DNA of 64,000 bases, taken from positions 676,645 to 740,644 of the forward strand of contig JAXMDM010000004.1 of the NCBI GenBank assembly GCA_046348835.1, written 5' to 3'. The stretch is from Defluviicoccus sp046348835 (GTDB lineage: Bacteria > Pseudomonadota > Alphaproteobacteria > Rhodospirillales > Defluviicoccaceae). The notes under the pieces are model-generated. The model saw nothing but the letters and a program-made list of their open reading frames with translations. It ran no database searches and had not been told where the DNA came from. The translations under genes were made by a program, and so were the position numbers. Of this stretch, positions 36,385-45,353 are shown piece after piece (position 1 is the stretch's first letter; every line of letters starts with the position of its first letter).

Positions 36385-37721
36385 GCCCCATCGTCCGTTT
36401 CGCGCCCAGCCCGACCGGGCTCATGACGATAGGCAATGCCCGCTCCGCCCTGTTGAACTGGCTGTTCGCCCGCGCCAAGGGGGGGCGGTTCATCCTGCGC
36501 ATCGACGATACCGACGTCTCCCGCTCGCGCCCGGAGTTTGCCGAGGGTATTGAAGCCGACTTGACCTGGCTCGGCCTCACCTGGGCGGAAAAGTTCCGCC
36601 AGTCCGACCGGCTGGGCCTATACCAGGATGCATTTGAAGTGCTGAAGCGGCAGGGGCGCGTCTATCCCTGCTACGAGACGCCGGAAGAACTGGAATACAA
36701 GCGGCGGCGACAGCTGGCGCGGGGTCTTCCACCCATCTACGACCGTCATGCGCTGAAGCTGAGCGCCCGCGAGCGGCAGACGCTGGAAGAGGCTGGCCGT
36801 CAGCCGCACTGGCGCTTTCTCCTCGCCCCGGGATCGCCCACCTGGATCGACGAGATCCGCGGGTCGGTTCAATTCCATGCCGAGCACATCGGCGATCCTG
36901 TCGTCGCGCGGACGGATGGGTCCTTCGTCTACATCCTGCCGTCCATGGTGGATGATCTGGATATGGGCGTCACCCATGTCATCCGCGGCGAGGACCATGT
37001 GCCCAATACGCCGGTCCAGATCCAGATCTGTGAGGCCTTGGGCGGGACGCCGCCCCGCTTCGCCCATCTGCCGCTGATGACCGACATCGCCGGAAAGAAG
37101 CTGTCGAAACGGCTGGAGTCTCTTTCGCTCCACTCTCTTGCCGAAGACGGCATCGAGGCGATGGCGATCAATACCTACTTGGCCAATCTCGGCACCGGCG
37201 AGCCGCTTTCTCCTAAGGGCTCGCTTGAGGCGCTGGCCGAGAGCTTCGACCTGGGACGCTACGGCCGGGGCACGCCCAAGTTCGATCTGGTGCAGTTGCG
37301 CGCCCTCAATGACCGCCTGCTCCATGAGAGTCCCTTCGCCGAGGTGCGCACGCGGTTGGCGGCCCTCGGTCTCGATCGCGCCGACGCGGCTTTCTGGGAC
37401 GCGGTGCGGCCCAATCTGTCGCGGCTGTCGGAGGCGCGGTACTGGCACGCCGTCTGCTACGGAGAAATCGAACCTCTCGTCGAGGATCGCCTTTTCGTGG
37501 AGGAGGCGGCGAGGCGATTACCCGCCGAACCGTGGAACGGGAGCACTTGGAAGGCATGGACTTCGGATCTGCAATCGGCGACCGGGCGACGCGGGCGCGA
37601 CCTTTACATGCCGTTGCGGCTGGCCCTGACCGGGGCCGCCCATGGCCCGGAGCTGAAGGCGCTGCTGCCGCTGATCGGCCGGGCGCGGGCGGAGCGGCGG
37701 CTGCTGGGCCCGGCCGCGTGA
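36381..37721 (+). CDS. gltX: Glutamyl-tRNA synthetase-like protein with altered HIGH motif
   Basis: 446 residues, the short alphaproteobacterial form. FAPSPTG, the RIDDTD segment, HVIRGEDHVPNTPVQI and the KLSKR loop (GKKLSKRLESL) are intact. However the class I HIGH signature reads MTIGNAR instead of the usual LH(I/V)GNAR, so the first His is Thr (codon acg near 36427). If real, that should lower or abolish normal activity, or reflect a specialised paralogue. The usual zinc-site cysteine set is absent, as in other short forms. The ATG overlaps the nadE stop, so it is in the NAD operon. Only one gltX is visible here; whether a second copy exists elsewhere is unknown. Confidence 0.85.
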   Translation: MSPIVRFAPSPTGLMTIGNARSALLNWLFARAKGGRFILRIDDTDVSRSRPEFAEGIEADLTWLGLTWAEKFRQSDRLGLYQDAFEVLKRQGRVYPCYETPEELEYKRRRQLARGLPPIYDRHALKLSARERQTLEEAGRQPHWRFLLAPGSPTWIDEIRGSVQFHAEHIGDPVVARTDGSFVYILPSMVDDLDMGVTHVIRGEDHVPNTPVQIQICEALGGTPPRFAHLPLMTDIAGKKLSKRLESLSLHSLAEDGIEAMAINTYLANLGTGEPLSPKGSLEALAESFDLGRYGRGTPKFDLVQLRALNDRLLHESPFAEVRTRLAALGLDRADAAFWDAVRPNLSRLSEARYWHAVCYGEIEPLVEDRLFVEEAARRLPAEPWNGSTWKAWTSDLQSATGRRGRDLYMPLRLALTGAAHGPELKALLPLIGRARAERRLLGPAA

Positions 37722-37762
37722 GCATGGAATAGGGGCCGCGGTCGGGAGGGGAGATCGGGGCG

Positions 37763-39145
37763 GTGGCGTTGCGCCTGTTCAACACATTGAGCAGCGAGAA
37801 AGAGGCGTTCGTCCCGGTGAACACCGGGAAGGTCGGCATGTACGTCTGCGGACCGACCGTCTACGACTATGCCCACATCGGCAATGCCCGGCCGACCGTC
37901 GTTTTCGACGTGCTTTTCCGCCTCTTGCGGCACAGCTACGGCGCGGAGAATGTCGTCTATGTTCGCAACATCACCGACGTGGACGATAAGATCATCCAGG
38001 CGGCGAAGAAAACCGGGCAGGCCATCGCCGACATCACCGCCCGCACCGCCGCTGCCTATCAATCGGACATGCGCGCCCTCGGCTGCCTCGATCCTACCCT
38101 CGAGCCCCGAGCCACGCTCCACATCGGGGAGATGGTGGCGATGGTCCAGGTACTCGTCGAGGGCGGCCACGCCTATGTCGCCGACGGGCACGTGCTCTTC
38201 GATGTGGCGTCGTCGCCGACCTATGGCCGCCTCTCGCATCGGTCGCTCGACGAGATGGTCGCCGGAGCGCGGGTGGAGGTGGCCCCCTACAAAAAGAGCC
38301 CCTTCGACTTCGTGCTGTGGAAGCCGGCCGCCGCCGACGAGCCGGGCTGGGACAGCCCGTGGGGACGTGGCCGTCCCGGGTGGCATATCGAGTGCTCGGC
38401 GATGAGCGGGCGATACCTGGGCGAGACCTTCGACATCCACGGCGGCGGCCAGGACCTCATCTTCCCGCACCATGAGAACGAGATCGCGCAGAGCACCTGC
38501 GCCCACGGCGGCAAGCCGCTCGCCCGGTTCTGGGTGCACAACGGCTACCTGATGACCGAGGGCGAGAAGATGTCCAAAAGTCTCGGCAACTTTTACGTTG
38601 TGCATGACCTGCTGGACGCGTTCCCGGGCGAAGCCATTCGCCTCGTCCTCCTGCAGACTCACTATCGGCAACCGCTGGATTTCACCCGAGACGCCATCGC
38701 CCGTGCCAAGGCATCCCTGGACCGGTTCTACGGCGCGCTGCGCACCGTCGCCGCCGTGTCGGCGGACGGGGCGGACCCGGCCGTTGATGCCGTGACCGAG
38801 GCCCTGGCCGACGACCTCAACACCCCGCAGGCGCTGGCCCGGCTGCACGAGCTTCTGGCCGACCTCAACAAGGCGGAGGCGGCGGACAAACCGCGCGCTG
38901 CCGCCGCGCTGATCGCCGCCGGCGGCATGCTCGGACTGCTGCAGGCCGATCCGGACGCTTGGTTCGCCGCCGCCCGCGGTGATCAGTCGCCGACCGAGGA
39001 CGACATCCTCGCCCGCATCGCCGACCGCGCCGCGGCGCGCAAGCGGAAGGACTTCGCGCTCGCCGACCGCATCCGAGCCGACCTGGCGACGGCGGGCGTC
39101 ATCCTCGAAGACCGGCCGGACGGCACCCTCTGGCGCCGGGCGTAG
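37763..39145 (+). CDS. cysS: Cysteinyl-tRNA synthetase
   Basis: 460 residues starting with GTG after a GGGAGGGGAG ribosome site. The zinc-binding CGPTVYDYAHIGNAR carries the HIGN signature, FDIHGGGQDLIFPHHENE is the other zinc motif, and KMSKS is intact in GEKMSKSLGN. The C-terminal DALR-type helical region is complete. It charges tRNA-Cys in the cytoplasm. It follows gltX by 41 bp, so two tRNA synthetases lie together. Confidence 0.97.
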   Translation: MALRLFNTLSSEKEAFVPVNTGKVGMYVCGPTVYDYAHIGNARPTVVFDVLFRLLRHSYGAENVVYVRNITDVDDKIIQAAKKTGQAIADITARTAAAYQSDMRALGCLDPTLEPRATLHIGEMVAMVQVLVEGGHAYVADGHVLFDVASSPTYGRLSHRSLDEMVAGARVEVAPYKKSPFDFVLWKPAAADEPGWDSPWGRGRPGWHIECSAMSGRYLGETFDIHGGGQDLIFPHHENEIAQSTCAHGGKPLARFWVHNGYLMTEGEKMSKSLGNFYVVHDLLDAFPGEAIRLVLLQTHYRQPLDFTRDAIARAKASLDRFYGALRTVAAVSADGADPAVDAVTEALADDLNTPQALARLHELLADLNKAEAADKPRAAAALIAAGGMLGLLQADPDAWFAAARGDQSPTEDDILARIADRAAARKRKDFALADRIRADLATAGVILEDRPDGTLWRRA

Positions 39146-39174
39146 ATTAGGTGCCGCCGGCGCGGGCCGGCCCG

Positions 39175-40550
39175 CTACGGGCAGTTAATGCCGCTCAGGA
39201 TGCCGCTGCCATAGACGTCGGATTTGGAAACCGTTCGCCCGCGCCAATCGGTCCAGATGGCATAGGGGCCGCGTTGACTTACCGCCACCTCGGGATGCAT
39301 GTCGGAGCTAAGGTTCCCAAACGAGGGCTGGCCCGACACCCGAATGCCCTTCGACCAGACCGATCCCGACTTCGCAAGCTTGCGGGCATAGACCACGTTC
39401 AGGTCGCCGTTGGGGAAGGTCGCTGGCGGTACGCGTGCCGCGGTCCAAACCAAGTGCAGAAGGGTCGACCCGCCGCATTCCTGCGCGGCCAGGGCTGGCT
39501 CAGAGTTCCAGCGGTAGGCGAGGCCCTCGTTGGTGTTGATCGGTTCCGACCAGTTGTGTAGGGGGGGCCGGCACTCCAGGTGTATTGTACGTCGGATCCG
39601 TCATAATTAGTGTTTCGGTAGCGCGAGTAGACGATGTGTGCCGCACCTTTAGTCCCGACTTTTATGTCCGGGACACCGTTTATTAGATGGAACGGCGCCT
39701 TTGCCGCGATCACCGGTGCCGCGAACGTTTGGCCGTAATCGCCCGACCGCATTACTTTGATGTTGGAGCTTTCCGGGTCGGTGAAAAAGTCATCCGTGTT
39801 GGACCAGACAACCAGCACATCACCGGCTGCGCCTCCGGTGACGTTGGCACTGACGTGATTGTCTTCATCGTAGCCTGCAAACCGCTGGGGCGTGCTCCAG
39901 GTTGTCCCGAAGTCATTCGAACGCGTAAAGACAAAATCGCCACTTGGCTCCCCCGCATCTCGCCGGGCGGTCACATAGACGTAAGCGGCATCTTGCTCGC
40001 CCAGCGGTGCGGCGAGGCGGGGCATGCTATAGTACCAATAGTTCGGATCGCCCTGGAGGGCGACGATCGGATCGTCCCAGTTGGCGCCGTTGTCCTTGGA
40101 AGTGCTGACTAGGATACTCATCGCCTCACTGGCGTCGTCGTAGTTATAGGCGGCATACACCCGGCTGCCATCGGGCGCGAACGCCACGTCGGCACCGCTG
40201 CAAGAAAGCGCCCGTGCCGGCGGCAGAGCGACTGGCTGCGACCAGGTCCGTCCCCCGTCGCTGCTTCGAACGGCAAAACATGGGCCGCTCCACAGCCCAC
40301 GGGATATCACCGCGACGAGCCGGGCTGGATTTTTCGGGTTGGCGGCGATCGCCTGGCTGAGCTCGGCCTTGCCCGGATCCGCGGCGATCGGTACGTCCTT
40401 GCGATCCTGCGGCGTGCTCACTCTTGCCGCCTCGATCGCTGCAACCGAAGGTTCGCCCCCTTCGCCGTCGGCAGCCATGGCACCGGAACCCGAATTCCCG
40501 CAGGCGATCCCCATCGCTAGAGCGGCAGCCAACGTAAGACGATATTGCAT
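39175..40550 (-). pseudogene. Sialidase-like BNR-repeat exported protein, frame interrupted at a G7 tract
   Basis: Begins with a signal peptide (MQYRLTLAAALAMGIAC...AMA) and BNR/Asp-box motifs SSDGGRTWS, SKDNGANWD, SNDFGTTWS and SGDYGQTF, the signature of sialidase-fold beta-propellers. The frame is lost at 39561-39567 (seven G on the plus strand). Adding one base restores a continuous reading through HNWSEPINTNEGLAYRWN into the second part (39175-39453 as a separate frame, ending SGINCP). So the gene is one base out: sequencing error, phase-variable tract or true pseudogene. Predicted role: secreted glycan-binding or hydrolysing propeller; substrate not known. Divergent from cimA. Confidence 0.7.
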
Positions 40551-40724
40551 GTGTACACCCCCTCAACGCTAGATGTGCGAATTATACACTATTATGGCGG
40601 GATGTTGAATTTGTTCCTCAACCGCACCCGGGCAGCCAGAAGCACACCGCGCTTTCCCCACCATATTGAACAAGCCGGCCCGTTCCGGCATTGTCCCGGC
40701 TCCGTTACCACGAGGCACGAAAAG

Positions 40725-42326
40725 ATGAGCAGCGACCGCGTCTATCTGTATGATTCGACCCTGCGCGACGGCGCGCAGACCCAAGGTGTGGACTTCAGCG
40801 TCGCCGACAAGGCGGCCATCGCCCGCGCACTCGACGGCCTCGGGATCAGCTACATTGAAGGGGGTTGGCCCGGCGCCAATCCCACCGACAGCGCCTTTTT
40901 CGCCGACCCGCCGGCGTTGCACCGGTCGCGCCTGTCGGCCTTCGGGATGACCCGGCGCGCCGGCCGCAGCGCCGACAACGATCCGGGGCTGAACGCGCTG
41001 GTCGGCGCCGGCACGCCGGTCGTCTGCATGGTCGGCAAGAGCTGGGACTATCAGGTCAAGGAGGCGCTCGGCATCGAGCTCGACGAGAACGTGGCGATGA
41101 TCCGCGACAGCATCCGCCATGCCCGGGATCGGGTCGAGGAGGTGATGTTCGACGCCGAGCACTTCTTCGACGGCTATAAGGCCAACCCTGCCTATGCGCT
41201 CAGTTGCGTCGTCGCCGCTTATGAAGCCGGCGCCCGCTGGATCGTCCTGTGCGACACCAACGGCGGTACGCTGCCGCACGAGGTGGAGGCCATCGTCGGC
41301 GAGGTAGCGCGGCACGTGCCGGGCGATCACCTGGGCATTCATTGCCACAACGATACGGGTAACGCCGTCGCCAATTCGCTGCTGGCGGTCCGCGCCGGGG
41401 TGCGGCAGATCCAGGGTACCCTGAACGGGTTGGGCGAGCGCTGCGGTAATGCCGACCTGATGGCGATCATCCCAACGCTGGCGCTGAAGATGGGGTTCGA
41501 CACCGGGCTGACGGCGACCGATCTTACCCGCCTGACCCACGTCTCCCGCCTGCTCGATGAGCGGCTGAACCGGGCGCCGATGCGTAATGCGCCCTATGTC
41601 GGCGAGTCGGCGTTCGCCCACAAGGGCGGCCTGCACGTCTCGGCGGTGGAGAAGGATCCCCGCTGTTACGAGCACGTGGTGCCGGAACTCATCGGCAACC
41701 ATCGCCGCATCGTCGTTTCCGACCAGGCCGGCCGGTCCAACATCCTCGCCCGCTTTCGCGACATCGGCCTCGATATGGACGCCGACGACCCGAAGGTCAC
41801 CAAGCTCCTGGAGACGGTTAAGGCGCGCGAGTTCGACGGCTACGCCTTCGATGGCGCCGAAGCGAGCTTCGAGCTGCTGGCGCGCGAGGCGATCGAGGGA
41901 CTGCCCGAGTATTTCCGCTGCATGAGCTTCCGGGTGATCGACGAGCGCCGCTGGAATGCCAAGGGCGAGCTGGTGACGCTGTCGGAGGCGACGGTGAAGC
42001 TGGCGGTGGATGGCGAGAGCTTCATGACGGTGGAGGAAGGCAACGGGCCGGTCAACGCGCTCGATGCGGCCCTACGCAAGGTGCTGATCCCGGTCTATCC
42101 GGAGCTGGCGAGCATGCGGCTGGTTGATTACAAGGTACGCATCCTCACCCCTGGCGATGGAACGCGGGCGGTGACCCGGGTGATGATCGAGAGCGCCGAC
42201 GGCCACGGCGACCATTGGTCGACGGTGGGGGTGTCGACCAATATCATCGACGCCTCGTTCCGGGCGTTGCGCGACGCCATCGTTTACAAGCTCTATCGGG
42301 AACGGATCGCCGCCGTCGCTCACTGA
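40725..42326 (+). CDS. cimA: (R)-citramalate synthase
   Basis: 533 residues. TIM-barrel start YDSTLRDGAQTQGVDFSVADK and the metal-binding GIHCHNDTGNAVANS mark a DRE-TIM (LeuA/CimA) enzyme. The long C-terminal regulatory domain (AYDFD-like FDGYAFDGAEASFE ... DYKVRILTPGDGTRAVTRVMIES) fits the TIGR00977-type citramalate synthases, which condense pyruvate and acetyl-CoA toward isoleucine. 2-isopropylmalate synthase is less likely on the GAQTQGVDFS motif. The ATG at 40725 replaces a long non-conserved lead to 40545. trmJ follows 5 bp after the stop. Confidence 0.9.
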   Translation: MSSDRVYLYDSTLRDGAQTQGVDFSVADKAAIARALDGLGISYIEGGWPGANPTDSAFFADPPALHRSRLSAFGMTRRAGRSADNDPGLNALVGAGTPVVCMVGKSWDYQVKEALGIELDENVAMIRDSIRHARDRVEEVMFDAEHFFDGYKANPAYALSCVVAAYEAGARWIVLCDTNGGTLPHEVEAIVGEVARHVPGDHLGIHCHNDTGNAVANSLLAVRAGVRQIQGTLNGLGERCGNADLMAIIPTLALKMGFDTGLTATDLTRLTHVSRLLDERLNRAPMRNAPYVGESAFAHKGGLHVSAVEKDPRCYEHVVPELIGNHRRIVVSDQAGRSNILARFRDIGLDMDADDPKVTKLLETVKAREFDGYAFDGAEASFELLAREAIEGLPEYFRCMSFRVIDERRWNAKGELVTLSEATVKLAVDGESFMTVEEGNGPVNALDAALRKVLIPVYPELASMRLVDYKVRILTPGDGTRAVTRVMIESADGHGDHWSTVGVSTNIIDASFRALRDAIVYKLYRERIAAVAH

Positions 42327-42331
42327 CGCCG

Positions 42332-43114
42332 GTGGCCGGAACCGACAGGAGCCGCGCCGCGGCGCTGGCGCCTGGCCCCGCCGTCATCCTGGTCGAGCCC
42401 CAACTCGGCGAAAACATCGGGATGGCGGCGCGGGCGATGCTGAACTGCGGCCTGACCGATCTCCGCTTGGTCGCGCCGCGCGAACCGTGGCCGAACGACA
42501 AGGCGGTGGCGGCCGCTTCGGGGGCCGACTTGGTCCTCGACCGGGCACGGCTCTACCCGACAGCCGCCGCCGCGATCGGCGATCTGACGCTGGTGTTTGC
42601 CACCACCGCCCGCGGCCGCGACATGACCAAGCGCATCGTCACTCCTCGCCAGGCGGCGATCGAGATGCGCCATCACCTGGCAACTTGCGGCCCGGCGGGA
42701 ATCCTGTTCGGCCGCGAGGCCAAGGGCCTCGTCAACGACGAGATCGCCCTGGCAGACGCGATCGTTGCGGCACCGCTGAACCCCGCCTTCCGCTCCCTCA
42801 ACCTCGGCATGGCGGTATTGCTCGTCGGCTACGAGTGGCTGATGGGCGAGGACGGGACACCGGCGTCGCTGCTGGCGATGCCGCCGGAAACGAGGCCCGC
42901 GGCTAAGGCCGAACTGGTCGGACTCTTCGAGCATCTGGAGAGGGAACTCGACGTTTGCGGCTTTCTCCGCAACACCCAGCAGCGGCCGACGATGGTGCGC
43001 AATCTGCGCAATGCCCTCGGCCGTGCCGGCTTCACCGAACAGGAGGTGCGCACGTTGCGGGGGATCGTCGCCTGCCTGGTGTCCGGCCGCCGACGTCCGC
43101 CACCCCAGGCCTAG
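42332..43114 (+). CDS. trmJ: tRNA (cytidine/uridine-2'-O-)-methyltransferase TrmJ-like
   Basis: 260 residues from GTG 42332. SpoU-family (SPOUT) motifs: PAVILVEPQLGENIGMAARAMLNCG, the FGREAKGLVNDEIALAD motif 2 and PLNPAFRSLNLGMAVLLVGYEW motif 3. These match TrmJ, which methylates position 32 of tRNA, with the C-terminal helical extension typical of it. The start is uncertain, as no strong ribosome site precedes it. Its TAG overlaps the convergent coq7 stop in a shared CTAG. Confidence 0.88.
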   Translation: MAGTDRSRAAALAPGPAVILVEPQLGENIGMAARAMLNCGLTDLRLVAPREPWPNDKAVAAASGADLVLDRARLYPTAAAAIGDLTLVFATTARGRDMTKRIVTPRQAAIEMRHHLATCGPAGILFGREAKGLVNDEIALADAIVAAPLNPAFRSLNLGMAVLLVGYEWLMGEDGTPASLLAMPPETRPAAKAELVGLFEHLERELDVCGFLRNTQQRPTMVRNLRNALGRAGFTEQEVRTLRGIVACLVSGRRRPPPQA

Positions 43115-43668
43115 ATGCGTTCCGATAGCCAGATGGCGGCGCGGGAGCCGGCTTTGACCACGGCGGTAAGCGGCCCGTAAGCGGGCGCCCGTTCCGCCTC
43201 ATGGGCGAGCGCCGTGTCCCGATGCTCCAGTTCATCCTCGCGGTAGCGCTCGCAAATCGCCTTCAGCTCCGGCTCGTCGTTGCCGAGCGTGGCCACCTGC
43301 TTGGCGTAGTGCGCGTCGATGACCTCCTCGACCGCGACCGTGCACGCCATCGCCGCCCGCGCGCCGAGCAATGCGGTCGCGGCGCCGAGGGCGAATCCGG
43401 CGATGTGCCAAAGCGGCTGCAGCACCGTCGGCCGCACCTGGCGGGCAGGGAGCAGTTGCTCAAACGTGGCCAGGTGCTCGCGTTCCTTTTCCGCCATCTC
43501 GCGGATGACCCCCGCTTCCGGACGGCGACCGAGAACGCGGAGCTGTCCTTCATAGATCCGCACCGCACCGTATTCGCCGGCATGGTCCACCCGAACGATG
43601 CGGGCGACGACATCGTCGAGAGAAGGATCGCCGGGCATGCGGGTATGCGGGCCGTTATCGGCGGTCAT
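43111..43668 (-). CDS. coq7: Demethoxyubiquinone hydroxylase Coq7
   Basis: 185 residues. Diiron ligands appear in the two-fold repeat: HAGEYGAVRIYEGQ, EKEREHLATFEQL, VEEVIDAHY and EDELEHRDTALAH, the Coq7/ferritin-like pattern. It hydroxylates demethoxyubiquinone in ubiquinone synthesis at the membrane. AAGGAGGACGGG decides ATG 43668; longer in-frame starts to 43791 lie in the upstream dsbB. The start codon overlaps the TGA of the DsbB-like gene (ATGA), so the two are coupled. Confidence 0.93.
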   Translation of the reverse strand: MTADNGPHTRMPGDPSLDDVVARIVRVDHAGEYGAVRIYEGQLRVLGRRPEAGVIREMAEKEREHLATFEQLLPARQVRPTVLQPLWHIAGFALGAATALLGARAAMACTVAVEEVIDAHYAKQVATLGNDEPELKAICERYREDELEHRDTALAHEAERAPAYGPLTAVVKAGSRAAIWLSERI

Positions 43669-44198
43669 CCCGTCCTCCTTTGCTGAAGAGATCTTGCCAG
43701 CCACAGACAGGCCGCGGCCAGAAGCACCGAAACCACCGCGTTCCACCCGGCGAGGGAAAGGCCGGACAAACGCCAGTCCACCCGATCGCACGGTCGGATC
43801 GGAGCGACGAGGCCCTGCTTGAACTCATCCATCGTCATCGTGCCCACCGGCGTGCCGACGCAGCCGGGGATGGGGGAGGTCCACCAATGTTCCTCGATGC
43901 CGACGTGATAAAGGGCGAGGCCGGCGCCGACGGCAAAAATGGCGCCGCTGAGCGCCAGCAGGCGGAGCCGCTGTCGTTGGGACAAAGGCAGCGCCACGCC
44001 CGCCAGTGCGACCACGGCCACGGCGAAGTAAGGGATGCGCTGATAGAGGCACAAAATGCAGGGCTCGAGCCCGAAGACAAACTGGCCGACGAATGCCGCA
44101 ACCAGGGCGCCGACACCGGCGAGCAGAACCGCCAAGAGCCATCGGCGGGCAGAGCCGGAGTGGGGACAATCGAATGAACTGGCGTGCATCGCACTCAT
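43665..44198 (-). CDS. DsbB-family disulfide bond formation protein
   Basis: 177 residues from ATG 44198 (ATG 44189 is also possible). Four transmembrane helices, a first periplasmic CxxC in GLEPCILCLYQRIPYF and a second cysteine pair in PIPGCVGTP and IRPCDRVDWR give the DsbB/DsbI fold, which reoxidises DsbA with quinone. An upstream in-frame extension to 44372 only reads antisense of tRNA-Leu. It is adjacent to and coupled with coq7, so two quinone-linked genes share a transcript. Confidence 0.88.
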   Translation of the reverse strand: MSAMHASSFDCPHSGSARRWLLAVLLAGVGALVAAFVGQFVFGLEPCILCLYQRIPYFAVAVVALAGVALPLSQRQRLRLLALSGAIFAVGAGLALYHVGIEEHWWTSPIPGCVGTPVGTMTMDEFKQGLVAPIRPCDRVDWRLSGLSLAGWNAVVSVLLAAACLWLARSLQQRRTG

Positions 44199-44280
44199 AT
44201 AGCCGTGGCAGAACAGCCGAGCCAGCACCCCGATGACGGGAGTTGACCGGAAAAGGGCTCGGGGAGACACTTGCACCCGT

Positions 44281-44367
44281 GCCCCTGTGGCGGAATTGGC
44301 AGACGCGGCAGACTCAAAATCTGTTTCCGGCAACGGAGTGGGAGTTCGAGTCTCCCCGGGGGCACCA
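44281..44367 (+). tRNA. tRNA-Leu (CAA anticodon)
   Basis: 87 nt including CCA. Acceptor GCCCCTG pairs with CGGGGGC with one G-U. The anticodon loop CTCAAAA gives CAA (Leu, TTG codon). A long variable arm (class II) and a T-arm with GGAGTTCGAGTCTCC are present, as expected for tRNA-Leu. Confidence 0.95.
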
Positions 44368-44441
44368 ACCACCGGCGATCACAGCAGCCGCTGGAGCGCC
44401 GGCGCAGGCAAGCCATCGCGCGCGCCGCGGGGAGGAATGGG

Positions 44442-45347
44442 ATGCAGTCATTCAACTTTGCCACGTTCTGGGTGGAACAGTGGCTGAAGTTTCTATCGGC
44501 GGCCGGTTCCTGGCCGGGCGTCGATCGGGAAAGCCTCGATGCTCAGCTGGCGGAACTTCGCGCCGGAGCCGATAGGGTCGAATCGGAGTTGAACTTGGTG
44601 GCCGACGAGTGCCGTGTCCTCCGCCGCGATCTGGCGGCGGCCCAGCAGGCGGCCGACATTTCGGCCAAGGCCCTGGCGGCCGCGGAGCAATCCGCCAAGG
44701 CTTCAGGGGATGCGCTGGTGACCGCGCAAGCGGAACTCTCGAAGCAGCGCGATCAGGCCAGCGGCGAGCGCAAGCGGCTTACTCAGGAGATCGCTCAGCT
44801 GCAGCGGCAGGTCAAAGAGTCTTCTGCTGTCGCTGAGACCGTGCGCACCGAGCGCGATGCCGCGGTGGCGGCGCGCGACAGTTTGCTCGCCGAGCGTTCG
44901 AGGCTGACCGACGAACTGGACCGGGTGCGCAGCGAAAGCGAAGACGAAAGGGACCGATTGCAATCGACGATTAGGCAACTGGGCGAGGCGGCCGCCGCCG
45001 CGGCGAAATCCCCGCCGCAGGCAGCTGCGGAACCGAAGCCGGTGGTCGGTTTGAACCTGCATTTCAAGAAGCCCATCGATTGGGACGAGCCGGTGTTCGT
45101 CCATTACTGGACCGATGGGCGGCGCAGCCAGTGGCCCGGTGAGCCTATGACGGCGGAGGGCGACGGCTGGTTCTTCCATGCCGTGGCCGACGTCGAGAGC
45201 GCCACGGTCGTCTTCAACGACAACCGTGGGCACCAGACTCCTGACCTCGGCCGTAATCTCGCCGGCTGGTACGACGGAACCTGGCACGACGAGAAACCCG
45301 GTAAACAGCCGGTCCGCCGAAAGGCCCGCAGCAAGGAACCGGCTTAG
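44442..45347 (+). CDS. Coiled-coil protein with C-terminal starch-binding-module-like domain
   Basis: 301 residues. Residues ~25-220 are a long Glu/Ala/Arg-rich heptad-like coiled coil. Residues ~233-290 (LNLHFKKPIDWDEPVFVHYW, QWPGEPMTAEGDGWFFHAV, VVFNDNRGHQTPDLGRN, GWYDGTWHD) match the pattern of CBM26-type starch-binding modules of amylases, including the WPGE and QT-D spacing. No catalytic domain and no signal peptide, so a cytoplasmic role on stored alpha-glucan granules is plausible (inference). GGGGAGGA supports ATG 44442. It is convergent with the DUF2333 gene with a 6-bp gap. Confidence 0.72.
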   Translation: MQSFNFATFWVEQWLKFLSAAGSWPGVDRESLDAQLAELRAGADRVESELNLVADECRVLRRDLAAAQQAADISAKALAAAEQSAKASGDALVTAQAELSKQRDQASGERKRLTQEIAQLQRQVKESSAVAETVRTERDAAVAARDSLLAERSRLTDELDRVRSESEDERDRLQSTIRQLGEAAAAAAKSPPQAAAEPKPVVGLNLHFKKPIDWDEPVFVHYWTDGRRSQWPGEPMTAEGDGWFFHAVADVESATVVFNDNRGHQTPDLGRNLAGWYDGTWHDEKPGKQPVRRKARSKEPA

Positions 45348-45353
45348 CCAGGG

